Shown here: positions 7,519 to 13,611 of the stretch, piece by piece
How positions within the stretch are numbered: the stretch's first letter is position 1
How the letters are laid out: the number at the start of each line of letters is the position of its first letter
Assembly: GCA_934693165.1 (NCBI GenBank)
Contig: CAKUUX010000022.1
Location: 1-13,611 of the forward strand
Source: an uncultured Candidatus Melainabacteria bacterium
GTDB lineage: Bacteria; Cyanobacteriota; Vampirovibrionia; Gastranaerophilales; Gastranaerophilaceae
DNA length: 13,611 nucleotides
Direction: 5' to 3'
Notes under the pieces: generated by a model
Seen by the model: only the letters and a program-made list of their open reading frames with translations
Database searches by the model: none
What the model was told of the DNA's origin: nothing
Made by a program: the position numbers and the translations under genes

Positions 7519-7548
7519 GAATACCATATCATTTAAACCTATTGCAAA
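7519..7548 (-). promoter_or_regulatory. Candidate map promoter
   Basis: On the minus strand, TTGCAA (7543-7548) and TATTCT (7519-7524) are separated by 18 bases. This gives a plausible housekeeping-sigma promoter that starts around 7512, just downstream of the adk terminator and upstream of the map Shine-Dalgarno. Both hexamers are imperfect, so this is an inference from position and partial match. Confidence 0.4.
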
Positions 7549-7568
7549 TCTGTAAAGGTTTTAAAACG

Positions 7569-7598
7569 AAAAAGAGAGTTATTTCTAACTCTCTTTTT
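7569..7598 (-). terminator. Rho-independent terminator after adk
   Basis: A perfect 13-bp inverted repeat (7569-7581 with 7586-7598) closes on a GAAA tetraloop when read on the minus strand. The 3' arm itself ends in five T. It lies 18 bases past the adk stop and separates gyrB-adk from map. The A- and T-rich flanks make it potentially active in both directions, although no plus-strand gene needs it. Confidence 0.88.
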
Positions 7599-7616
7599 AT
7601 CTTAAGAATTTAATTA

Positions 7617-8273
7617 TTAGTCATTAACTGCGTGAAGTAATCTTTCCCAAACTTCATCAATTGAACCATTTGCATCAATTTTTCTAAGAACGCCTTTTGA
7701 TTCATAATAAGCTGTCAATGGAGCTGTTTCTTTGTTGTATGTATCAAATCTAGCTCTTGCAATTTCTTCAGTATCGTCTTTTCTTTGTGTTAATTCTTCT
7801 CCACATTTGTCGCAATGAACGCCATCTTGTGGAGCTTTGAATTTCATGTTATAGATTTCACCACATTTTGGGCAAGATTTTCTGTTTACAATTCTTTCGA
7901 TTAGAAGTTCTGTGTCTATATCGAAATATACAGCTCTGAATTCAGCTTCTTCTTTATCAATTTCTTTGTTGATATCTTCTAACATTCCTGCTTGTTCAAC
8001 GCTTCTTGGAAAACCGTCTAAAACGTATCCGTTAGCACAATCAGGTTCTGCAAGTCTTCTTTTGATGATAGCAGCAACAACTTCAACTGGTACTAATTGA
8101 CCTTTTGACATATAACCTTCAGCTGTAATACCTTCTGGTGTTTTGTTTTTTACTGCTGCTCTTAATAAAGAACCTGTATCAACATGTGGAAAGTTTAAGT
8201 ATTCAGATAATTTACTTGTTTGTGTACCTTTACCACAAGCTGGTGGTCCAAGAAATATTAATTCTTTTTTCAT
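7617..8273 (-). CDS. adk: Adenylate kinase, zinc-finger lid type
   Basis: Interconverts ATP + AMP and 2 ADP in the cytosol. The 218-aa product has the P-loop GPPACGKGT (residues 9-17), the NMP-binding segment with VDTGSLLRAA, the DGFPR motif (86-90) and a long-form lid. The lid carries four cysteines (134, 137, 154, 157) arranged as two CPxCG/CxxCG pairs, as in the zinc-stabilised enzymes common in Gram-positive bacteria. An unusual detail is Cys13 within the P-loop, where Gly or Ala is common. The frame can be opened at GTG 8303, overlapping the gyrB stop, but AAGGA at 8280-8284 six bases before ATG 8273, and the standard N-terminus, fix the start at 8273. The 29-base gap to gyrB suggests co-transcription. 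Confidence 0.97.
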   Translation of the reverse strand: MKKELIFLGPPACGKGTQTSKLSEYLNFPHVDTGSLLRAAVKNKTPEGITAEGYMSKGQLVPVEVVAAIIKRRLAEPDCANGYVLDGFPRSVEQAGMLEDINKEIDKEEAEFRAVYFDIDTELLIERIVNRKSCPKCGEIYNMKFKAPQDGVHCDKCGEELTQRKDDTEEIARARFDTYNKETAPLTAYYESKGVLRKIDANGSIDEVWERLLHAVND

Positions 8274-8279
8274 TTTTCG

Positions 8280-8284
8280 TCCTT
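8280..8284 (-). promoter_or_regulatory. Shine-Dalgarno that fixes the adk start
   Basis: AAGGA on the minus strand, six bases before ATG 8273, lies inside the region that a GTG start at 8303 would make coding. It therefore selects the shorter adenylate kinase. Confidence 0.75.
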
Positions 8285-8302
8285 CTTTCTTTTTAATAAA
8301 CA

Positions 8303-10777
8303 CTATGTATCAATATTAGTTGCATAAACAGCGTGAGATTCAATGAAATCTCTACGAGGTTCAACTTTGTCTCCCATTAAGACGTCGAATAATTGGTCGC
8401 AAAGCATTGCATCTTCAATGTTAACCTTCAACAATGTTCTTGAAGCAGGGTTCATTGTAGTTTCCCAAAGTTGTTCTGGCATCATTTCACCTAAACCTTT
8501 AAAACGTTGGATAGTTAAACCTTTTTGACCTCTATCATCAACGATTTTTTGTAATTGGTCAGGTGATGTAATTTCAATTTTTTCTGTATCAGTTTCTAAG
8601 ATTAACATTTTTTCCTCTTCGATTAAGAAATCTCTGATTAATGGATAAGTATGTTTTACCTTTTTGTATTCAGAACTCTTAATTACACTAGGAGTAATAT
8701 TAACATAATCAATATCCGTAATATTTAATCTTAGAGTATATTTTGAATTTTCTGGGTTATAATTCAATTTCAATTCATAATCTTTTGCATCTTCAATACC
8801 ATAATTTTCAGCATGGTCTTTCAAATAGTGTTGTAAGTATTCAAGATGTTGGTTCATTTTAGCTTGATCTTCAAAATCTTCAGGTTGAATTTCTGAACGT
8901 ATCAAACCTCTAATCATAACTTGAGGAATTAGCGCCAATACAGGGTTGTTGCAACCACCATAGTATCCTGCCATGTTATGTAATAATGATGCTAATTCAT
9001 CGCCAGATTTTACTTTTGAACCAGATTTATCTCTTAATGATAAGTTTTTGATACCTCTTTCTTTAAGCATTTTATCTAAAGCCTTATCGTCGAACAGGTA
9101 TTCGCTTGTTTTACCTTGAGTAATTTTGAATAACGGTGGCTGTGCGATATAAACATAACCTTCTTCAATCAATGGTCTGCAATATCTGAAGAAGAATGTC
9201 AACATCAATGTTCTGATGTGAGCACCATCAACATCGGCATCAGTCATGATAATAATTTTATGATATCTTAATTTTTCAATACTTACTTCATCAGGGTTTC
9301 TACTAATTGTTACACCAAAAGCTTGAACCATTGATTGAATTTCGTTGTTACCATAAATTCTATCTAAACGAGCTTTTTCTACGTTCAAGATTTTACCTCT
9401 TAATGGTAAGATTGCTTGGAACATTCTGTTTCTACCTTGTTTTGCAGAACCACCAGCTGAATCACCTTCGACTAAGAAGATTTCACATTTTTCAGGTTCT
9501 CTATTTGAACAGTCAGCCAATTTACCAGGAAGAGTTGAGTTTTCTAAAACAGTTTTTCTTCTTGTTAATTCTCTAGCTTTTCTTGCTGCTTCTCTTGCTC
9601 TTTGAGCTTGAAGAGTTTTTTCAATAATTGTTTTAGCAATTTTAGGGTTGAATTCTAACCATTCTTGGAATTTATCCCTAATAGAATCCTGAACAGCACC
9701 CATAGCTTCTTGGCTACCAAGTTTTTCCTTTGTTTGACCTTCAAATTCAGGGTTAGGAATTTTTACGCTGACAATTGCTGTTAAACCTTCTCTAACGTCT
9801 TCACCTGTAAGGTTTTGTTCAGAATCTTTTAAAATATTATTTTTACGTGCGTAATCATTTAACACACGAGTGATTCCGTTTCTAAAACCTGTTAAGTGAG
9901 TACCTCCACTATGAGTGTTAATGTTGTTAGCGAAAGATAAAATGTTTTCACTGTATGCATCTGTATATTGCATTGCAACTTCAACTCTTAAGCTATCAAC
10001 CATCTTGTCAATATAGATTGGTTCTTCAAACATAACAGTTTTATTTTTATTTAAGAATAAAACATATTCAGCAATACCACCCTCATAGTGGAATGTTTCT
10101 TCTTCGTTTGTTTTGCCATCAATAAAAACAATTTTTAAACCTTTGTTCAAAAATGCCATTTCTCTTAATCTACTAGCAATAACGTCTTTATCTACAACGA
10201 TTGTTTCTGTGAAAATTTCAGGATCTGGCCAAAATCTAGTTTTTGTACCAGTTTTATCAGTTTCTTTAATCTTTTCAACAGCAGTAGTTGGTTCACCTCT
10301 TAAGTATTCTTGTTTATGAACCCAACCATTTCTTGAAACTTCAACAACCATTTTTTCAGATAAAGCGTTTACAACAGATGCACCAACGCCGTGTAGGCCA
10401 CCAGAAACTTTGTAACCACCGTCACCGAATTTACCACCTGCGTGAAGAACTGTGTGTACAATTTCTAATGCAGATTTGCCTGAATCAGGTTTGATATCAA
10501 CAGGAATACCACGACCGTTATCTTCTACGGTAATAGAGTTATCAGTGTTGATTTTTACTCTGATTTCTGTACAATAGCCAGCCAATGATTCGTCGATAGA
10601 GTTGTCTACAATCTCATAAATGCAGTGGTGTAAACCTCTTTGAGATGTTGAACCAATGTACATCCCAGGACGCATTCTAACTGCTTCTAAACCTTCTAAG
10701 ACACGAATATTACTCGCATCATAGTTTTGTTCTACAGTTGTATTCATTGTAGGTGTTGAACCTTCATTATTATCCAT
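8303..10777 (-). CDS. gyrB: DNA gyrase subunit B
   Basis: The ATPase/TOPRIM subunit of gyrase, which with GyrA introduces negative supercoils. The 824-aa product opens with the GHKL ATPase: catalytic Glu55, Asn59 in EIVDNSIDE, DNGRG (86-90) and the GGLHGVGAS lid. The transducer carries KIPNPEFEGQTKEKLG. The TOPRIM domain has EGDSAGGSAKQGR from Glu437 and the metal-binding DADVDG at 513-518. Between TOPRIM and the closing QRFKGLGEM block lies an insertion of roughly 150 residues, as in Gram-negative GyrB, which accounts for the length. QRFKGLGEM and the length favour GyrB over ParE. The ATG at 10777 is preceded by GGGGAG five bases upstream. gyrA is not in the window; the downstream partner is adk. 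Confidence 0.97.
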   Translation of the reverse strand: MDNNEGSTPTMNTTVEQNYDASNIRVLEGLEAVRMRPGMYIGSTSQRGLHHCIYEIVDNSIDESLAGYCTEIRVKINTDNSITVEDNGRGIPVDIKPDSGKSALEIVHTVLHAGGKFGDGGYKVSGGLHGVGASVVNALSEKMVVEVSRNGWVHKQEYLRGEPTTAVEKIKETDKTGTKTRFWPDPEIFTETIVVDKDVIASRLREMAFLNKGLKIVFIDGKTNEEETFHYEGGIAEYVLFLNKNKTVMFEEPIYIDKMVDSLRVEVAMQYTDAYSENILSFANNINTHSGGTHLTGFRNGITRVLNDYARKNNILKDSEQNLTGEDVREGLTAIVSVKIPNPEFEGQTKEKLGSQEAMGAVQDSIRDKFQEWLEFNPKIAKTIIEKTLQAQRAREAARKARELTRRKTVLENSTLPGKLADCSNREPEKCEIFLVEGDSAGGSAKQGRNRMFQAILPLRGKILNVEKARLDRIYGNNEIQSMVQAFGVTISRNPDEVSIEKLRYHKIIIMTDADVDGAHIRTLMLTFFFRYCRPLIEEGYVYIAQPPLFKITQGKTSEYLFDDKALDKMLKERGIKNLSLRDKSGSKVKSGDELASLLHNMAGYYGGCNNPVLALIPQVMIRGLIRSEIQPEDFEDQAKMNQHLEYLQHYLKDHAENYGIEDAKDYELKLNYNPENSKYTLRLNITDIDYVNITPSVIKSSEYKKVKHTYPLIRDFLIEEEKMLILETDTEKIEITSPDQLQKIVDDRGQKGLTIQRFKGLGEMMPEQLWETTMNPASRTLLKVNIEDAMLCDQLFDVLMGDKVEPRRDFIESHAVYATNIDT

Positions 10778-10812
10778 AATTTCTCCCCAATAATCAAAAT
10801 TTCTATATATAC

Positions 10813-10818
10813 ATTATA
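10813..10818 (-). promoter_or_regulatory. Candidate gyrB -10 element
   Basis: TATAAT on the minus strand lies about 36 bases upstream of the gyrB ATG, in the 94-bp gap after the solute-binding protein gene, and would leave a leader of about 30 bases. The -35 position has no good TTGACA match. Such weakly matched promoters are common for supercoiling-sensitive gyr genes, but that link here is speculation. Confidence 0.45.
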
Positions 10819-10871
10819 GTATAAACAAAAAGCATGTCCTTATTTTTTGTTGCAAAATGTTACTCAACTTC

Positions 10872-12098
10872 TTATTTTAATTGAAGTTTAGCCCATTGGC
10901 TACTTAAATTATTTAAAGTTTCACTTGTTCGAGATTTATTTAATAAAATTTGTTGTACAGCCATATTTACAAGTAAATTTATTTCTTTTTGACTTTTTTG
11001 TGGTCTTGCTGGAGGTTCAATTTGTTCCAGTTGCTTAGCACTAATAACTCTGGCTTTACTCATTAAATCGTTTTCGTCATATACTCTGTAAAATTCATCT
11101 TCTAGTGAAATTTTATTAGCAGTTAAGACATTTGCGAGTTTACCTAATTTTAAACTATTTTCTGCGTTTGTTAGGTAAAGTGCAAATTTTAAAGCTTCTT
11201 TTTTATTTTTTGCTCTAGTTGGTATAACTAAATTCATGCATGAAAAATCATTTTGTCCAAGTCTACCCTTAATTTGTGGAGCAACGTCAGTTTTTTTATA
11301 GACAGATGGAGCATTTTCTTTAATCATGTTTAAGAAATTAGCTCCTGACATAAAGAAAATTATATTTTCGCTCATATATTTTTCAAGAGCTTCTCTTTGT
11401 GTTTGTGTTATTGATTCTTTTGGAATTAAATCTTTTTGATATAAATTTTTATAGAAGTTGAATACTTTTTCTGCCTCTCGTGAATTAATTGTGTCTGCCG
11501 AATTTACGCCATATTTGTTTAAAATTTTATACATTGTATCATTTTCTGTAATCGTAGGCATAAATGCATAAGTATTTTTTTCTTTCTTTATTTTTTCTGA
11601 AATTACTAACAAATCCTCATAGTGCGTTGGCGTTTTTGCCCCAATAGCGTTTAGTAAATCCTTATTATATATTGTGATTGCAGATGTTGCGTACCAAGGT
11701 AATGCGTACAATTTACCGTTAAATTTTAACGCATTTAAAATTGATTGCTTGTATTGTTCTGTGTCATCTTCTGAAATTTCTTCAAGCACACCTTTTTCTG
11801 CTAAAATCGCTGAAAAATCAGGGTTTAGATTAATTAAATCGGCAGGTGAATCTGATAAAACAGCAGCAAGTGTTCTTTTTTCGCCTTCCGAAAAAGGTAC
11901 GTCAATCCAATTTATTCTAATATCAGGGTTTTCTTTTTCAAAGTTTGATATAACTTCATTCATATATGGCGCAAAGTCGTTCATTTGCAAAGTCCAAAAA
12001 GTTACAACTTTTTTATCTTCTTGTTTTGGTTGCAAAATTATAAATCCACAAAGTACACATATCAAGCTTATAAATATAATTATAAAATATTTTTTCAT
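10872..12098 (-). CDS. Extracellular solute-binding protein, sugar ABC-type (family 1)
   Basis: A 408-aa protein with an N-terminal hydrophobic segment (about 4-22) and a periplasmic binding fold of the maltose/glycerol-3-phosphate type. The mature start VVTFWTLQMNDF, the FEKENPDIRINWIDVP segment, the LYALPWYATSAITIYNKDLL hinge region and the ALKFALYLTNAEN stretch all match that family. The two cysteines in the hydrophobic core do not give a good lipobox (residues before the second are CVL), so it may be an anchored or Sec-cleaved protein rather than a lipoprotein. No permease or ATPase gene is adjacent, so it is an orphan here and its substrate cannot be read from context. AAGGTG (12103-12108) supports ATG 12098. 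No terminator is evident before gyrB. Confidence 0.85.
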   Translation of the reverse strand: MKKYFIIIFISLICVLCGFIILQPKQEDKKVVTFWTLQMNDFAPYMNEVISNFEKENPDIRINWIDVPFSEGEKRTLAAVLSDSPADLINLNPDFSAILAEKGVLEEISEDDTEQYKQSILNALKFNGKLYALPWYATSAITIYNKDLLNAIGAKTPTHYEDLLVISEKIKKEKNTYAFMPTITENDTMYKILNKYGVNSADTINSREAEKVFNFYKNLYQKDLIPKESITQTQREALEKYMSENIIFFMSGANFLNMIKENAPSVYKKTDVAPQIKGRLGQNDFSCMNLVIPTRAKNKKEALKFALYLTNAENSLKLGKLANVLTANKISLEDEFYRVYDENDLMSKARVISAKQLEQIEPPARPQKSQKEINLLVNMAVQQILLNKSRTSETLNNLSSQWAKLQLK

Positions 12099-12102
12099 TC
12101 GA

Positions 12103-12130
12103 CACCTTTTATATTGATGTTAAAATTATA
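12103..12130 (-). promoter_or_regulatory. Promoter and ribosome binding site of the solute-binding protein gene
   Basis: On the minus strand a consensus TATAAT (12125-12130) precedes AAGGTG (12103-12108) and ATG 12098, giving a leader of about 20 bases. The -35 would fall inside the first codons of rarA and matches poorly (TTCAGT, 12148-12153). The -10 overlaps the rarA -10 region on the other strand. Confidence 0.5.
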
Positions 12131-12132
12131 CT
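12121..12132 (+). promoter_or_regulatory. rarA -10 region placed for a leaderless mRNA
   Basis: TAAAAT at 12121-12126 lies six bases before the rarA ATG (12133), the same spacing as TATAAT before nadK. A second hexamer, TATACT (12127-12132), touches the ATG. No Shine-Dalgarno precedes the start, and no clear -35 is visible. Confidence 0.4.
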
Positions 12133-13365
12133 ATGAATAATTTATTTACTGAACTTGAAAATAAAAATAAACAAATTCCGTTGGCAGAAATTCTAAGACC
12201 AAAATCTTTAGAAGATTATTTGGGACAATATAATGTTGTTGCTAAAAATAGCCCTTTGTACAATTTGATAAAGTCTAAAAGGCTTTTTTCTTTTATCTTT
12301 TGGGGTCCATCAGGGTGTGGTAAAACTACTTTATCTAGAATTATTGCTAAAACTGTGAATGCACAATTTATAGAAATTTCGGCTGTTACATCTGGGGTTA
12401 AAGATATTAAAGACGCTGTTGATAAAGCAAAAGAAGCATTGAGGGATGGTCAAAAAACAATTCTGTTTGTGGATGAAATTCATAGATATTCTAAAACTCA
12501 ACAGGATGCGCTTTTACCTCACTTAGAAAATGGAACTCTGTTTTTAATTGGCTCAACTACTGAAAACCCTTCTTTTCAAGTTATACCTGCACTTTTGTCA
12601 AGAGTTCAAGTTATTAGATTAGAAAATCTTGATGATAATTCTATAAAAAAAGTCGTAAATAGAGGATTTAACTATTTGGCTGAAACTTATGATGATGTTG
12701 AATTTTCTGATGAAGTTTTAGATTTTATCGTTAATTTATCTAGAGGTGATGCTAGATTTGCTTTAAATTTGGTTGAAAATGCTTATTTTTCAAGTAAGTT
12801 TGTTGAAGGTAAAAGGATTATTGAGCTAGATAATTTAGAAAGATTGGCTCAATCAAGAAAAACAAGATATTCTCAACAAGAACATTATGACTGCGCTTCG
12901 GCTTTTCAAAAAAGCTTAAGAGGTTCTGATGCAGATGCTGCAATTTATTATTTGGCTAAAATGATTGCATCAGGTGAAGATCCACGATTTATAGCAAGAA
13001 GGTTAATTGTGTGCGCGGCAGAAGATGTTGGACTTGCAAATCCGATGGCTCTATCTCTTGCTGTTAGTGCTTATCAAGCTGTTGAACTTTTAGGTATGCC
13101 AGAAGCTAGAATTCCACTTGCAGAAGCCGTTATTTACGTTGCAAAATCAAAAAAATCTAATCAAACAATTATGGCTATTGACGATGCGCTGAACGATATT
13201 AATAATGGCAAGGATTATGCTCCTCCAATGCATTTAAGAGATTCTCATTACAAAGATGCCTCAAAGTATGGATTTGGCGAGGGTTATGTTTATTCTCATA
13301 GTAATCCTGATTATAAACAACAGTTTTTACCAGACGAATTGATAAATAGAAAATATATTCAATAG
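12133..13365 (+). CDS. rarA: Replication-associated recombination protein A (MgsA/RarA AAA+ ATPase)
   Basis: A clamp-loader-like AAA+ ATPase of the RarA/MgsA/WRNIP1 family that acts at stalled replication forks and interacts with SSB. The 410-aa product starts with the family's PLAEILRPKSLEDYLGQ segment (16-32). It carries Walker A GPSGCGKT (58-65), Walker B with Asp114-Glu115 in LFVDEIHR, the sensor-1 motif STTENPSF (141-148) and the arginine finger Arg157 in LLSRVQ. The C-terminal half (about 255-410) contains the expected tetramerisation region with GSDADAAIYYLAKMIASGEDP, AAEDVGLANP and the closing YKYPH-like GFGEGYVYSHSNPDYKQQFLP. It diverges from the solute-binding protein gene with 34 bases between starts, and the mRNA appears leaderless. 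Confidence 0.96.
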   Translation: MNNLFTELENKNKQIPLAEILRPKSLEDYLGQYNVVAKNSPLYNLIKSKRLFSFIFWGPSGCGKTTLSRIIAKTVNAQFIEISAVTSGVKDIKDAVDKAKEALRDGQKTILFVDEIHRYSKTQQDALLPHLENGTLFLIGSTTENPSFQVIPALLSRVQVIRLENLDDNSIKKVVNRGFNYLAETYDDVEFSDEVLDFIVNLSRGDARFALNLVENAYFSSKFVEGKRIIELDNLERLAQSRKTRYSQQEHYDCASAFQKSLRGSDADAAIYYLAKMIASGEDPRFIARRLIVCAAEDVGLANPMALSLAVSAYQAVELLGMPEARIPLAEAVIYVAKSKKSNQTIMAIDDALNDINNGKDYAPPMHLRDSHYKDASKYGFGEGYVYSHSNPDYKQQFLPDELINRKYIQ

Positions 13366-13370
13366 GTCTA

Positions 13371-13407
13371 AAACTCAGTAATAACTCAAAAGGCAATTTT
13401 GACAAAG
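13371..13407 (+). repeat. 37-nt direct repeat, copy 1
   Basis: The first copy of a 37-base imperfect direct repeat begins five bases after the rarA stop. It matches copy 2 (13525-13561) at 31 of 37 positions, with a 13-base invariant core AAAAGGCAATTTT at 13388-13400. The copies lie 154 bases apart. This copy differs near its end by TTGACA (13399-13404), which copy 2 lacks. Confidence 0.8.
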
Positions 13408-13426
13408 TGAACAGTTGAGCTATTGC
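13399..13426 (+). promoter_or_regulatory. Possible promoter of the downstream RNA
   Basis: A perfect TTGACA at 13399-13404 is followed 16 bases later by TATTGC (13421-13426), a poor -10. If active, transcription would begin near 13433 and cover the large hairpin. Only the -35 is convincing. Confidence 0.25.
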
Positions 13427-13524
13427 GAAACTTGTGAACCTGTCTCCGTAGTTGTCTTTAAGCCGTTAGGTATATTTGTATTTTTATTACCTTACGGATT
13501 AAAGGAAACGTAGGATACCCCCTG
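13411..13524 (+). ncRNA. Candidate structured RNA, unidentified
   Basis: The segment between the two direct repeats folds well by eye. A 17-position arm pair (13456-13472 with 13488-13504) gives 15 Watson-Crick pairs with G·A and T·T mismatches around a 15-base AT loop. A smaller stem (13411-13416 with 13429-13435, one bulge) precedes it. No start-to-stop reading frame of note exists here. CCCCCTGA at 13518-13525 recalls the CCCUGA of 6S RNA, and 6S genes lie near rarA in some Firmicutes, but the remaining 6S features are not visible. Alternatives are a leader of the next gene beyond the window or a repeat-derived element. Strand is assumed from rarA and the TTGACA. Confidence 0.3.
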
Positions 13525-13561
13525 AAACCCAGATATAACTTAAAAGGCAATTTTTAAAAAG
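13525..13561 (+). repeat. 37-nt direct repeat, copy 2
   Basis: The second copy carries the invariant core at 13542-13554 and continues into an A-rich tail with a weak 6-bp AT hairpin (13569-13574 with 13578-13583). The remaining sequence to the window edge is purine- and A-rich and holds no feature I can name. Confidence 0.75.
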
Positions 13562-13611
13562 AAAAATACTTAATAATATTAAGGAAAGAAAAAAATAAAT
13601 AGAAAAAGCGC

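Noticed and set aside
8274..8303. GTG start for adenylate kinase overlapping the gyrB stop
   Set aside because: It would translate through the AAGGA site; ATG 8273 gives the standard adenylate kinase start.
9307..9576. 89-codon plus-strand frame antisense to gyrB
   Set aside because: Shadow of the highly conserved TOPRIM region; Leu/Phe-rich artefact of reverse reading.
11674..12117. 147-codon plus-strand frame antisense to the solute-binding protein gene
   Set aside because: Lies opposite a clear family member and has no coding character of its own.
13199..13405. Minus-strand frame crossing the rarA end into the repeat region
   Set aside because: Mostly antisense to rarA, no ribosome binding site, and would be read from within the direct repeat.
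13371..13561. CRISPR array or integron attC site
   Set aside because: Only two imperfect repeats with a gap of about 117 bases and no cas genes; the hairpin lacks properly paired attC core sites and no integrase is present.
13517..13611. Confident 6S RNA call from CCCCCTGA
   Set aside because: The sequence downstream is A-rich and does not supply the terminal stem and 3' bubble expected of 6S RNA.

Overview
This is a strongly AT-rich bacterial chromosomal window made mostly of housekeeping genes, with no transposase, phage gene, CRISPR array or tRNA visible. The likely source is a gut-type, low-GC bacterium with a Gram-negative style envelope. The hints are a flagellar MotA/MotB stator, a GyrB with the long TOPRIM-region insertion common in Gram-negative lineages, a zinc-finger (four-Cys) adenylate kinase, and several low-complexity or secreted lineage-specific proteins. 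A member of the Gastranaerophilales/Melainabacteria (non-photosynthetic cyanobacterial relatives) fits best, but this is an inference from overall style and not from a marker gene.

Layout. Positions 1-160 hold no gene I can support. A rho-independent terminator at 161-192 closes an upstream plus-strand transcript and runs straight into the nadK promoter. A plus-strand unit follows: nadK (217-1029), recN (1026-2672, ATGA overlap) and a small secreted Cys protein (2754-3071). It ends at a very strong terminator (3071-3102). A minus-strand block then reads right to left. It comprises a solute-binding protein (10872-12098), gyrB (8303-10777) with adk (7617-8273), a terminator (7569-7598), map (6740-7495), motA-motB-RNase H-like protein (5908-6660, 4857-5906, 4252-4848), and a HEAT-repeat protein (3128-4138) that converges on the terminator. 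rarA (12133-13365, plus) diverges from the solute-binding protein gene across 34 bp. The final 246 bp contain no gene. They hold two copies of a 37-nt imperfect direct repeat bracketing a strong imperfect hairpin, which looks like an unrecognised structured RNA or repeat element.

How the genes work together. NadK makes NADP. RecN (double-strand break repair), GyrB (supercoiling) and RarA (stalled-fork maintenance) serve DNA upkeep. Adk and Map are core nucleotide and protein-maturation enzymes. MotA and MotB form the ion-driven flagellar stator and share a transcription unit with a diverged RNase H-fold protein.

Several start codons were moved from the longest reading frame to the start supported by signals. 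These are nadK to ATG 217, recN to ATG 1026, the secreted protein to ATG 2754, motA to ATG 6660 and adk to ATG 8273. nadK and rarA both have a -10 element six bases before the ATG and no Shine-Dalgarno, so both look leaderless.
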